A DNA stretch of 64,000 bases. Source: Typhlomys cinereus. Its lineage: Eukaryota; Chordata; Mammalia; Rodentia; Platacanthomyidae. Within the stretch, counting starts at the first letter, position 1; every line of letters starts with the position of its first letter. The stretch covers positions 1,736,001-1,800,000 of the forward strand of contig JALPQD010000393.1 in assembly GCA_023101885.1 (NCBI GenBank), in the 5' to 3' direction. The notes beneath the pieces were generated by a model. That model ran no database searches. It saw only the letters and a list, made by a program, of their open reading frames with translations, and was not told where the DNA came from. A program made the translations under genes and the position numbers. Below, in pieces: positions 25,701-37,168 of the stretch.

Positions 25701-27690
25701 TAATACCAAATACTTACATTCATCCATATGCTAGTAAACCATCTAGAAAGAGAATGCAAACCATGTAAAACTCCAGACAAAAGAGCCCTGCTTCTTTCCT
25801 TTATGATGTACTGGCATCCCACATAAAGCCTCTTGTGGATTAGCAGGATAAAAGAGAGAGGGAACAAGAACCCACCTTCATTAGCATTTGTCTGCTAAAA
25901 TATCAGGTTTACAAAGCATCAAGGAGACAGGCCTGGGCATGGAGTTGCAGTCTCCCTCTCAGGATCTGGTAACCCTCATCCTACACAGAGCATCCTGAAA
26001 CTACAGCAGTGTCCATGGACAGGAGTTGCTCAAGACAATGCCACAGAGAAAGTGGAGCAGGCTTTCATGGTGTCATACCTGTGGCCCCCAGATCCAATGA
26101 AGTTTAATAAATGCCACAGTTAGTAAAACCACATTGACTTTTGTTGACTTCTCTTCCTCACTATAAAATAAAAAACTTGTTTTCCTGTTTTCTTGCATGC
26201 ATTTAAGAGACCGCAAAGGACTGTCTACAGGAGTACCTGAGGTCATGTGAGTGTCCTCTCAGAGCCTGCGTTTATCCAAATCTGATCTCTGCTGAGCCCC
26301 AAACTTCAGAATTCTACAGAAATAAGACCAGGAAATTTATAAATCATGATGTTGCTCCTGGGTACTTAGCCACAGTGATGAGATGCTTAGCATCCTATGC
26401 CACCTGCATCCTAATGGGCAACAAGCTATTCTGGTTTCTCTAAGGCCTGATAAAAGCCAAGAGGATAAGTAGTATGCTCCATCTTTAGTATTCAGGTCTG
26501 AAAAGAATGGTTCTCTAAGCCATTTCTTAAGCCTTATTGCAAAGAGAAACTTGCCTGGGGATTCGACTGTATTGGATAGCCTTAGCATGCATTCAAAGTG
26601 ATCAGGAAGAACAGGCCACAGACTGGATGAAGCCTGTGGTGTTCCTGACACAGATCTTGGAGTTCCAGATCATCAGAAATCCTAAGGTGTTTATAACTAC
26701 TGCAGTCATAGATACACACAGAGACACAGAATAAACACAGTGCATGTGTTAGGTAATGAACTCACACTTTGTTCCCAATTTTTCACTATGCCTAAAGATG
26801 GTATTCTGCTGGTTAGGCATCATTTTTCTTCTGTCATTGTGGTTCTAGCAGCATAATAGAAGAGATATAACATCATCAGTACAGATTCTGTGACATTTAG
26901 AGAGCTGACAGATGCCACACAAGAAGACTGTTTTATATTTGACACTAAATAGTGTTACCAAAAAGCAGCTTTTAATTCAAATTCTAAACTGAATTTCAAC
27001 ATCCTTTTCAAGATGAAGTTGACATTATAACTCATCTCTCTTATACTTCCCCTAAGAATCGTTAGAACATTCATGCTGCAAATGGTATTGAAACATTTAT
27101 TAAATATTCAATTCAGAGAATACTTCATAGAAAGTAGATATTGAGTGTGACCTAAAATGAATCTCTTTTAAACTGATATTGAAGTTTTTTGTCTTGTTCA
27201 AAATAGGATCCAGAGAATGGTTAGTTCAGAAGGAAAAATAAAACATGACTTTTTAACAACTAATGTGACATCTTTATTGTCCCTGTGGACTCTTCGCTTC
27301 CACTCCTGGTTGTCTCTGGGAATGTCATTTTTGTTCCACAGCTTTGCAGCTGGACACCAATAAGCTTTCTTAGCTCTGGAGAGCCATTTGTCTTTCAGCT
27401 CCCTGGTCAGGTCATGCAGGAAGACCCAAAGTATAATTAGCAGTAATTAAACATGAATTCTCATAATTTTGAGAACTCTTCATATGTATACAAACCAGAC
27501 AATACAGGCCCTACAGATATTCACATTTATCTTCCTTGCAGTGATAACTTTCTTGCAACATTGTGACACTGGATACCTATTGTATACAACTATTAACTGT
27601 GTGAACACACATTCAACTATTTTTTCCATTACTTTGGCTAGAGGAATAATGAAAATGGCCAAAATCTTAGCCCTCATGAAACTTTTATTT
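22800..27690. other. Long unassigned stretch
   Basis: I could not name any repeat or gene in this 4.9 kb. 22960-22985 has an ATATTTATTGAAGA word typical of old mammalian repeats. Broken reading frames on the minus strand at 23630-24070 could be a worn processed pseudogene, but no family is recognisable. The other ORFs (25048-25260, 26337-26734, 27469-27813) overlap shadows and lack domains. Confidence 0.4.
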
Positions 27691-27708
27691 CACAAAGGAA
27701 GAGAGACA

Positions 27709-27908
27709 ACTCCCTCTCTGCACCTGCCCGGGATACCATGCAGCCCAGCCAGGACACACTGCAACCTAGGTAAGCTCCCCCTGCTCACCTCCAAATCCCA
27801 GGCAACCCACTAGTCCCAGATCTTCCCACCAGCTAGCATGAACAGGAGCTGTTCCAGGCCAACTAATTCAGTTCAGTGAAAAACACACAGAAATTGAAAG
27901 AATATCTT
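27709..27908 (+). mobile_element. Outer L1, 5' part (5' UTR)
   Basis: Plus-strand L1 5' UTR. It shares ACCTAGGTAAGCT and TTCAGTGAAAAACACACAG with the promoter of the inner element read on the minus strand. It begins after GAAGAGAGACA (27698-27708), and the same 11-mer recurs after the element's A-rich tail at 36439-36449, giving a target-site duplication for the whole outer element. The sequence breaks at the inner insertion and resumes at 34214. Only one promoter unit precedes the tether. Confidence 0.85.
27895..27908 (+). repeat. Left target-site duplication of inner L1
   Basis: TGAAAGAATATCTT, matched at 34200-34213 by TGAAAGAAGATCTT (13 of 14). The two copies bracket the inner L1 and lie at homologous points of the outer L1's 5' UTR. 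Confidence 0.85.
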
Positions 27909-27959
27909 TTCTTAATACATTTTTTATTATTATTCAGCTCATACAAACTTAATAGGTAC

Positions 27960-28065
27960 ACAAGTTCCCTCCCTCCCTCCTCCTCCCCCCAAACACCCTG
28001 CTCCCCCTCCCCTCACCCCTCCCTCCCCACCCCCCAGTGCCTCCCCTCCCCCAATCCTGGAGAAT
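27960..28065 (-). other. G-rich 3' UTR tract, G-quadruplex potential
   Basis: On the minus (L1 sense) strand this is a series of G3-G6 runs with short loops. Equivalent tracts occur in every young L1 3' UTR of the window (about 36300-36375 and 37915-38005 on plus). G-quadruplex formation in mammalian L1 3' UTRs is established; here it is inferred from the sequence only. Confidence 0.7.
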
Positions 28066-28955
28066 CCTTTAATGTGCATGCCTGACTCTCCTCTGGGCCC
28101 TCCTCTCCGATGACATACAAGGACCCAGTAGCATTTCCCTGAACCCTTTCCCATGTTCCCCGTAAGCATAGGAACACTACTGTGGCTGCCAATCCCTTGC
28201 CTCCAAGGATCTTGGTGCCTTTAGCAGATGCTAGACTTTTTGTGAGGTCAATAGTGTGTTGGACATTGCGCCGGGCATGCAAAGTCCAATTATGATTGCT
28301 TCAGCCCTAACTTGTGTGGAGTATCTTGCAAATCATTGCTCCTCCCATCCTTTTACTCTTACACTCGTACCGCCCCCTCTTCCGCAAATGTCCCTGAGCT
28401 TCAGGATGGGGAGAGATTAGTCTGGCCTAGTTCTAGGTGGTTGATATAGAGTCTCTGAAGTTCTGGATTGTGGTTTGTTGATTTTTTTTTTGCAGTTTTA
28501 CTGCTCCTGCAATGCCCTTCACTCCATCCTGCTGGGCACTGTATGTCACCCCCTGGTCAGAGACAAAAAGCTGTTAAACTGGAGTCTTATAAGAGCACAT
28601 TCAAGAGTAGATGTAACAAAAGTAGGAAACCTCAGTGAGAGAGGGGTCAATCACCCATTTGCAAAATGGTTACTTTTTATCTTCCAGACTATATGCCCTC
28701 CCCTTCTGGTGAGATCATACCCCCTTAGTTGTAAATGATCAGGAACGAACGTTTGTGAACTTAACCAGGTGTCACATTACTTACTTGCAGTCCTTGATGG
28801 AGGCATAGTTTCTCTTCTGTAATATGGTCACTTCTCTCCTTGTTTCTGGTGTGGCCCTCCAACCCCATCCCTCCTGTTCATAATCCTTGCAAGTACTGGA
28901 GGTAATACATAGATTTACTTATGAGTGTCTCAAGGTGGGCGGGGTGGGATTGGTA

Positions 28956-31900
28956 CTAGGAGCCACCTATTAGGGAGTACATACAGCGCTTAATTTTCTG
29001 GGTCTGGGATACTACACTTAATATAATTGTTTCTAATGACATCCATTTGCCAGCAAATTCCAGTAATTCATCATTTTTGATGGCTGAGTAGCACTCCATT
29101 GTATAGATGGACCACCTTTTCCTTATCCACTCATCAACTGTTGGACATTTGGGTTGACTCCATGACTTTGCTATTGTAAACAGTGCTGCTATGAACATGG
29201 TCGTGCTTGTTCTATCAAGGTGTGTTTTGCTGTATGTGGGGTTATTCCCAAAAGTGGAATAGCAGGGTCATATGGCATTTCAATCTTTAATTTCTTTAAG
29301 AATCTCCAGACAGCTCGCCAGAGTGGTTGTATGAGCCTGCATTCCCACCAGCAATGTAGGAGAGTTCCCGTCTCTCCACATCCTCTCCAGCATTTGTTGT
29401 TGTCTCTATTGTGGATTTTTGCCATCCTGACCGGGGTGAGATGATATCTCAGGGAAATTTTGATTTGCATTTCCCTGATGGCTAAAGAAGTGGAGCATTT
29501 TTAAAGATATTTGTTAGACGTTTTAATTTCATCCCTGGTAAAGTTTCTTTTAAGTTCCAGGGCCCATTTTTTAATTGGGCCATTGGTTTCCTTGGTGTTT
29601 AGTTTTCTAAGTTCTTTGTGCACTCTGGACAGTAGAGCTCTATCAGATATGTGGTTAATGAAGATTTTCTCCCATTCTATGGGTTGCCTTTGAGCTCGTG
29701 TTATAATCTCTTTATCTGAACAGAAGCTCTTTAATTTCACCAGATCCCAACTGTTGAGAGTTGGTAGCAGTGACTGTGCCATTGGATGTCTGTTTAGGAA
29801 CTGTTGGCCTAGCCCAATCAGCTCTAGGGAGTTCCCTATCCTTTCAACCATGGTTTTTATAGTTTCTGGCCTTATATCAAGGTCCTTGATCCATTTGGAA
29901 TTAAGTCTTGTGCATGGTGACAAGTACGGGTCCAGCTTTAATCTTCTGCATGCGGAGATCCACTTTTGCCAGTACCATTTGTTGAAGTGCTGTTCTTTTT
30001 CCATTGGAGTTTTTGGGCCCCTTTGTTAAAGAACGAATGGCTGTAGTTCTGTGGGCTTATATCTGGGTCTTCAACCCTTATCCATTGATCTGTGTGGGTA
30101 TTTTGGAGCCAATACCAGGCTGTTTTTACAATTATGGATTTGTAGTATAGACTACGATTTGGTGTGGTGATACCTCCAGCCGTGTTTTTATTACTCAGGA
30201 TTGTTTTTGCTATTCTGGGTCTTTTGTGCCTCCATATGAATTTTGAGATTGTTTGGTCAACTTCTTTGAAGAATTGCTTTGGGATTTTGATTGGTATAGC
30301 ATTGAATCTGTATATTGCCTTTGATAGGAGGGTCATTTTTATGATGTTGATTCTGCCAATCCAGGAACAAGGGAGGTCTTTCCACCTTCTGGTGTCTTCT
30401 GCTATTTCTTTCTTTAGGGTTTTAAAGTTTTCATTATAAAGGTCTTTACTTCCTTGGTTAGGTTATACCAAGGTATTTCATTTTTTAGGGGCTATAGTAA
30501 ATGGGATTATTTCTCTCAAGGCTTTTTCACTTCTTTCATTCTGGGCATATAGGAAGGCTTCTGATTTTCGCACATTTAGTTTGTGTCCTCCCACCCTGCT
30601 GAACTTCTGTAATAGTTCCAGGAGCTTCCTGGTGGAGTTTTTTGGGATCACTCAGGTATAAGATCATGTCATCTGCAAATAGGGATAGCTTGAGTTCTTC
30701 CTTGCAGATTTGAATCCCTCTTATGTCCCTTTCTTGTCTTATGGCTTCAGCTAAGACTTCAAATACAATACTGAATAGAAGTGGTGAGAGTGGACAGCCT
30801 TGTCTAGTTCCTGATCGAAGTGGGAATGCTTCCAATTGTTCCCCATTGAGCATAATCTTTGCTGTGGGCTTGTTGTATACAGCTTTTATTATATTGATAA
30901 AGGTTCCTTCCATTCCTACTGTCTCTAGCATTTTGATCATAAAAAGCTGTTGGATCTTGTCAAAAGCTTTTTCTGCATCTATCGAGAGTATCATGTGGTC
31001 TTGGACTTTGGACTGGTTTACATGATGAATTACATTTATTGATTTGCGTATGTTGAACCAAACTTGTGTGGCGGTGATGAAGCCTACTTGGCCCCCGTGA
31101 ATGATCTTTTTAAAAGTTTTTGAATCCAATTTGCTAAGACTTTGTTGAGAATCTTTGCGTCTGTGTTCATCAGAGAGATCGGCCTATAGTTTTTCTTTTT
31201 AAGTGAATCTTTATTAGATTTTGGGATTAAAACTATATTAGCTCATAGAAGGAATTGGCAGTGTTCCTTCCTTTGCTATTTGATGGAACAGTTTAGGGAG
31301 TATTGGTATTATTAACTCCTTAAATATCTGGTAGAACTCTGTGCTGAATCCATCTGGTCTAGGGCATTTTTTGGTGGGAAGATTTGAGATTACTTCCGCA
31401 TTCCTTATATGTTATAGGACTATTTAAATAATTCACAACTTCCTGATTCAATTTACTTAGAAATTCATCCATCTCTTTGTGTTGTCAAACTTCACAGAGT
31501 ATAAGTTTTTGAAATATGATGTTATAATTCCCTGGATTTCTCATGTTCATTTCTAATTTTGTTAATTTGGATTTTCTCTCTCTTGCTTTTGGTTAATTTA
31601 GCTAGGGGTGTATCAATCTCATTGATTTTTCAAAGACCAGCTTTTTCACTGGTTGATTTTTTCTATCGTTTTCTTAATCTCGATTTCAGATATTTCTCCC
31701 CTTATTTTGCTAATCTACTTCTCTTCTACTACTTTTGGATCAGATTGCTCTAGTTTCTCTAAAGCTTTAAGCTGCATTGTTAAGTTGTTTATTTCTGATG
31801 TTTCCATTTTTTTGATGTAGGCATTAAGAGCTATGAACTTACCTCTTAGAACACCTTTCATTGTGTCCCAGAGATTTTGGTAAGTTGTATTTTCATTATC

Positions 31901-32700
31901 ATTCACTTTCAGGAAATCTTGAATTTCCTTTTTAATTTCTTCCTGAATCCACTTCTCATTCAGCATCATATTGTTAAGTTTCCAATGTATTTTCTCTTGT
32001 TTGTTGTGTTGTGGATGTCCAGCTTTAGGCCGTGGTGATCTGATAGGGCACAGGTTAGAATTCAACTTTTTTGTATATGTGTAGATTCATTTTGTGGCCC
32101 AATATGTGATCTATTTTTGAGAAAGTTCCGTGTGCTGCTGAGAAAAATGTGTATTCTTCGGTGCGTGGGTGAAAAGTTCGATACAGATCTGTAAGGTGCA
32201 TTTCTTTAAGGGTTTGATTAAGTTCCAAAGTGTCTCTGTTAAGCTTTGACCTGTTGATCTATCTCATGTTGAGAGGGCGGTGTTGAAGTTCCCAGAATTA
32301 TCGTTGGGGGTTGTTCTTGCCTTAACTCTGTAGGGTTCCTTAATGAATGTGGAGGGGCCCATATTGGGTGCATATATATTCAGTATTGTGAATTCTTCCT
32401 GGGTGAATTTTACCTGTGACTAAAATGTAGTATCCATCAGTGTCTCTTATGATTTTCTTTGGTTTGAAGTCCACTTTGTCCTGATATCATAATGGCTACC
32501 CTGCCTGTTTTCTGCTTCCATTAGCTTGTAGAATTGTTGACCAGCCTTTTATTTTTAGGGCATGCCTATCTTTTGTGGTGAGATCAGTTTCATGCAGGCA
32601 GCAGATTGATGATTTTGTTTTTTAATCCAATTTGTAATCTGTGTCTCTTGATCGGTTGAGTTAATCCCATTAACATTTAGTGTTATAATAGATAAACTAT
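28956..32700 (-). pseudogene. L1 ORF2 (endonuclease/reverse transcriptase), frameshifted
   Basis: Decayed ORF2 of the inner L1. The N-terminal endonuclease part (about 32100-32700) is badly broken. A 116-codon segment at 31715-32065 follows. The reverse-transcriptase core at 30536-31129 is the best piece: [23 protein letters not shown] and the catalytic FADD box (about 30662-30680). Downstream pieces at 29938-30336 and 29501-30004 cover the thumb region, 29189-29470 carries the Cys-rich motif [18 protein letters not shown], and 28956-29198 ends with a SLIGGS-type C-terminus. Adjacent pieces lie in different frames, so at least four frame breaks are needed. Confidence 0.92.
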
Positions 32701-32758
32701 TTTTAATTCCAGACATTTATTATGTTTAGTAGTTTTTATAAGTATATTGCTTTGCTTT

Positions 32759-33810
32759 TAATGATGTTATACGTGTCTTCTGTTCTACTGGATATGCCTG
32801 TTTTTTTCTTCATGCTTGAGTATCACTTCTAGCATTTTTTGAAGACCTGGTTTGGGTGGACATGTATCCCTTAAAGTTATCTTTGTGCTGGAAGATTTTT
32901 TCTTCTCCCTCGATCATGACTGATAGTTTTGCAGGGTAAATCAGGCCTGGGTTGACATTTTTGCTCATTCAGTACTTGAATATGTCTCTCCAAGTTCTTC
33001 TTGCTTTTACTGTTTTGAATGGAAAAGTAATTTGTTATTTTAATAGGTTTACCTTTAAAAGTGACTTGTTTTTTCTCCCTGAAGCTCTCAGCACCAGTTC
33101 TTTATCTTGAATGTGGAGTGTTTTAACTATTATTTGCCGTGGCGAGCTTCTGTTTTGGTTATCTGTTTGGGTGCGGAATGCCTCTTGTATATGATGGGCC
33201 TCTCTTTTTTAGATGAGGAAAGTTTTCCTTGATGATTTGAAAAATTTCCTCAGGGGTGGTATTTTGAGATTCTTGCTCTGGTATTCCATGAATACGCATG
33301 TTAGGCTTCTTCAGGTGTCCCATATCTCTGGATATTTCTCTCAAGTATCTTTTTGGCTTTAACAACCTCTTCCATTGAGCTGGTTATACTCCCACTTTAT
33401 CTTCAAGGTCTGAAATTCAGTTTTCTGCTTCATTACTTCTGCTGATAAGACTCTGTGGAGTTCTGGGTTGAAGATAACTTGTCTTAGCTCAGTTTTAAAC
33501 TCTGCTTGAGTCTGTTTTAACTGCTCTATGCCAGTTTTTGTCTTGCACTATTTTTCTCAACTCCTCCAAGTGTCTGTTGTGTTCCTCTTCAAAGTGATTG
33601 ATTCGATTATTAATTCCTCCCGGATTTCCTCTTTCATAGTATTGAACATGGTAATGATCATATTTTGAAAGTCTTATCCTGGGTCAGGCTTTCTTGGCCA
33701 TTTTCCGTGGGTTTGTTCTGGTTGGAGTCTAACATTATGGGATTAATTCCTCAGTGGGGATTGTTTACTTGAGTGTTGTTTCTCATGGATTTGCACTTTG
33801 GCTTTGGCAT
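32759..33810 (-). pseudogene. L1 ORF1 (RNA-binding protein), broken
   Basis: ORF1 of the inner L1. The start codon is read from CAT at 33808-33810, giving an MPKPKCKS N-terminus that matches MPKSKCKS in the outer copy. A stop appears soon after. An open segment at 33159-33365 includes MRIHGIPEQE and EEIFQIIKENFPHLKK, the conserved RNA-recognition-motif part of L1 ORF1p, which binds L1 RNA as a trimeric nucleic-acid chaperone. The stop position is set by alignment with the outer copy. Confidence 0.85.
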
Positions 33811-33849
33811 TGTAGTTTAACTCTTAAGCTCTTCTTTCAATTTCTGTGC

Positions 33850-34199
33850 GTTTTTCACTAAACTGAATTATTTGGTCTGGGTTCTGGAAGTGGGCAGGGA
33901 CGGAGTAAGCTTACCCAGGTCGAGGCGAGTCCAGGCTGGACGGAGCACGTCCTGGGGGGCGGGCGGAGTAGGAGAAGGGAGGATGGGGCACTATTTAACC
34001 TGGGGGAGCTGGGGCGGGCCAGCAGAGGGGGCGTCCTCCTTCCAGGCCCTGCGCAGCGGCTCGGGCTGGATGGTGGGAGGAGCTGGGTCCCTTGGGCTGC
34101 CTGGGTTTCTGGGGGTGAGCGGGGGCTGGAGCTTACCTAGGTCGTGGTGAGGCCGGGCTGGACCGTGGGCGAGTCCCAGGCAGCGGAGTGGGGGAAGTG
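33850..34199 (-). promoter_or_regulatory. L1 5' UTR promoter, about 1.5 monomers
   Basis: GC- and CpG-rich island in AT-rich DNA. On the minus strand, ACCTAGGTAAGCT (34142-34130) recurs as ACCTGGGTAAGCT (33920-33908), a 222-bp period. The flanking CAGCCTGG...CGACCT text is also repeated, so these look like tandem promoter monomers followed by a tether (TTCAGTTTAGTGAAAAACGC) that leads into ORF1. Monomeric promoters are known in murine L1. CpG density suggests it was or is a methylation target. Confidence 0.75.
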
Positions 34200-34213
34200 T
34201 GAAAGAAGATCTT
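34200..34213 (+). repeat. Right target-site duplication of inner L1
   Basis: TGAAAGAAGATCTT, pairing with 27895-27908 (one mismatch). The outer L1 resumes here, 17 bases before its ORF1 start codon. Confidence 0.85.
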
Positions 34214-36438
34214 AAGAGTTAAAACGACAATGCCCAAGTCAAAGTGCAAATCCGTGGGAAACAAAACCCAAGAAAATAAATCTACCACTGAAGGAATTAA
34301 TCCCATAATGATAGACTCCAATCAGAACAAATTTACAGAAAATAGCCAAAAACTCTGACCCAAGATAATGACTTTCAAAACATGATCATTACCATGATCA
34401 ATACTATGAAAGATAAAATCCGGGAGAATTAATAACCACATCAACCACTTTGAAAAGGAACAAACAAACACTTGGAGGAGTTGAGAAAACACTTCAAGAA
34501 AAAAAATAGGCATAAAGCAGTTAAAACAGACTCAAGCAGAGTTTAAAACTGAACTAAAAGACAAGTTATCTTCAACTCAGAACTCAACAGAGAGTCTTAT
34601 CAGCAGAACTAATGAAGCAGAAAACTGAATTTCAGACCTTGAAGACAAAGTGGGAGTACTAACCAGCTCAATGGAAGAGGTTTTAAAGCCAAAAAGATAC
34701 TTGAGAGAAATATCCAGGAGATATGGAACACCCTGAAGAAAGCCTAACATGCGTATTCATGGAATACCAGAGCAAGAATCCCAAAATACCACACCTGAGG
34801 AAATTTTTCAAACGATCATCAAGGAAAACTTTCCTCATCTAAAAAAAGGAGGCCCATCCATATACAAGAGGCATTCTGCACCCCAAACAATATGACCAAA
34901 ATAGAAAGTTGCCGCAGCAAATAATAGTTAAAACGCTCCACATTCAAGACAAGAAATGGTGTGAGAGCTTCAAGGGAAAAAAACAAGTCACTTTTAAAGG
35001 TAAACCTATTAAAATAACAAACAACTTCTCAATGGAAACAGTAAAAGCAAAAAGAGCTTGGAGAGATGTACTTCAGTATTGAATGAGCAAAAATGTCAAC
35101 CCAGGCTGATATACCCCACAAAACTATCCATCATGATCGAGGGAAAAAGAAAAATTTTCCAGCACAAAGACAACATGAAGAGATACATGTCCCCAAACCA
35201 GGCCTTCAAAAAAATGCTAGAAATGATACTCAAGCTTGAAGAAAAAACAAGCATATCCAGGAGGACAGAAGGAAAATATAATACCACCAAAACATAAAAG
35301 CAAAACAATATACTTACTAGCCAAAACATAATAAAATCTGGAATTAAAAATAGTTTCTCCATTATAACATTAAATGTTAATGGAATTAACTCACCAATCA
35401 AGAGACACAGATTACAAACTTGGATTAAATCACAACCCAAACCCACTTAGAGATACTCTAAGATAAATCTCTGTAATACCTACAGTAATTGCAAAGATTA
35501 TAAACAGGAGGATGGGGAAGGAGGGCCCTACCAGAAACAAGGAGAGTGGGGACCACATTACAGCAGAGAAAATAGGCCACCATCAAGGACTGTAAGTAAG
35601 TAATGAGACATCTGGTTAAGTTCACAGACTTTCCTTTCTGATCATTTGCAACTGATGGGGAATGATCTTACCAGAAGGGGAGGGCATATAGTCTGCTAGA
35701 TAAAACCATTTTGCAAATGGGAGACTGACCCCTCCCCTACCAAGGTCTCCTACTTTTATTCCATCTACCTTTGAAATACTCTTATAATAAGACTCTAATT
35801 TAACAGGTTTTATCTCTGGACAGAGGTGACATCCAATACCCATCAGGATGGAGCCAAGAGTATTGCAGGAGCAGCAAAACTGAAAAAAAAACCAACAAAC
35901 CATAATTCAGAACATCAGAGACTCTATATCAACCACCTGGAACTGGGCCAGCCTAATCTCTCCCTATCCTGAAGCTCAGGGAAATTTGTGGAAGAGGGGG
36001 TGGTAAGATTGTAAGAGCACAAGGATGGGAGGAGTAATGATATGCACGATACTCTACCAATTTAGGGCAGAAGCAATCATAATAGGACTTTACATGACCA
36101 GCGCAATGGCCAACACATCATTGACCCCACAAAGTCTAGCATTTGCTAAAGGCACTAGGATCCTTGGAGGCTAGGGATTGTTCCTATGATTAAGGGGAAC
36201 ACAGGAAAGGTTCTGGGAAATGCTGCTGGGTCCTTGCACCTCATCGGAAAGGAGGACCCAGAGGAGAGTTTGGCATGCACATTAAAGGATGCTCCCAGGA
36301 TGGGGGGGAGGCACTGGGGGATGGGGAGGGAAAGGGGGACTGAAGGGGGGATGGGGGTAGAGGGATAGAGGAAGGGAGGGGACCAGTGTACCTGTTAAGT
36401 TTGCATGATCAGAAATTTTAAAAAAGGAAAAAAAAAAA
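34214..36438 (+). mobile_element. Outer L1, 3' part (ORF1 plus 3' UTR, ORF2 missing)
   Basis: Continuation of the element begun at 27709: ORF1, the first codons of ORF2 (CAAGAGACACAGATTACAAA at about 35400) and then, at about 35450, a direct jump to the beginning of the 3' UTR (AGATACTCTAAGATAAATCTC matches the inner L1's 3' UTR start near 28930). About 3.7 kb of ORF2 is absent. The 3' UTR with its G-rich tract and an A-rich tail (about 36418-36438) is intact, followed by the outer target-site duplication. Confidence 0.88.
34230..35297 (+). pseudogene. L1 ORF1 of outer element, broken
   Basis: The start ATG at 34230 gives MPKSKCKS followed by about 45 codons before a stop. The remaining ORF1 text is collinear with the inner copy but disrupted. 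A C-terminal open segment at 35058-35297 has the conserved PRLIYPTKLSI and NQAFKKMLEMIL stretches of the ORF1p C-terminal domain. Length (about 1.07 kb) is normal for rodent ORF1. Confidence 0.85.
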
Positions 36439-36449
36439 GAAGAGAGACA
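36439..36449 (+). repeat. Right target-site duplication of outer L1
   Basis: GAAGAGAGACA directly after the A-rich tail, identical to 27698-27708. The two copies are 8.7 kb apart and bracket the whole nest. Confidence 0.75.
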
Positions 36450-37157
36450 GGAATGAAGAATAAGTAAACTCTGTCTAGTGCTAAATATTAATTATTTATT
36501 AAGGAAGAAAAGAAAAAAGCCCCACACATTGAAGAATTATTTAAATGCTAGGTCAAATACAAAGGGAGAATCATTGAGAAAAAATTTTAGCAAATTACAA
36601 TATTTATTTATCTGAAGAAGGACTGTGCCAATCAGAGAGAAAGGCAAGTACAAAATCGTTGTGACACTGGTTAGAGATACTGATGAAATAGCAAGGGCAA
36701 TAGGAATGGTTTAGACTATGACTCCAAATGAACTTGGAAGCCAGAGAAAGGTATATAACAAAGTGGTGCCATGACCTTATTTATATTTTCACAATTTATT
36801 CTATAGACTGATTTCCTGAGATCAGGGACAGAAAGCCAGATAAGAGCCTGTCTGAATAATCCAGTCAAGAGATGATGGGTTTTGTATCAGTTTGGGTAGC
36901 GTGAGCTTGTAGGATAGGCTGGAGTGTGGGAACATGAATGTAAACAGCTGTAGTCAAATTTAGTACGAAGTCATGCTGACAGCCAAGGGAAGGTACACCA
37001 AATATATAATGAGTACTGTAAACATATGAAGTAAACGGATCTGAGTAAATCATAAATTCCCCACTCTTATCTGTATTGCCTCCTCAGGAAATGTAAATGC
37101 TACTAAAAGAAATATTTTGGAACAAACAAATTTGATAATGAAAACTTTGAGTCCCTT
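36450..37157. other. No recognisable feature
   Basis: AT-rich spacer between two L1 3' ends. 36700-36900 has a style similar to 1250-2200 (purine-rich, old-repeat-like) but no family name can be given. Confidence 0.4.
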
Positions 37158-37168
37158 AGAAAAGTTTA

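Larger units (their letters stand above)
27909..34199 (-). mobile_element. Inner L1, full-length (6.3 kb), inserted in outer L1
   Basis: Complete L1 layout on the minus strand: 5' promoter units (about 33850-34199), ORF1 (about 32759-33810), ORF2 (about 28956-32700), 3' UTR with a G-rich tract (sense strand; C-rich 27965-28060 on plus) and a 3' end at 27909. The total length of 6291 bp is normal for a rodent L1. It is flanked by a 14-bp target-site duplication within the 5' UTR of another L1. ORFs carry several frameshifts and stops, so it is no longer autonomous. The 5' end is retained, which is unusual because most copies are 5' truncated. Confidence 0.9.

Noticed and set aside
26337..26734. 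Opposing ORFs of 104 and 65 codons
   Set aside because: Mutual shadows with no domain; no evidence of an exon.
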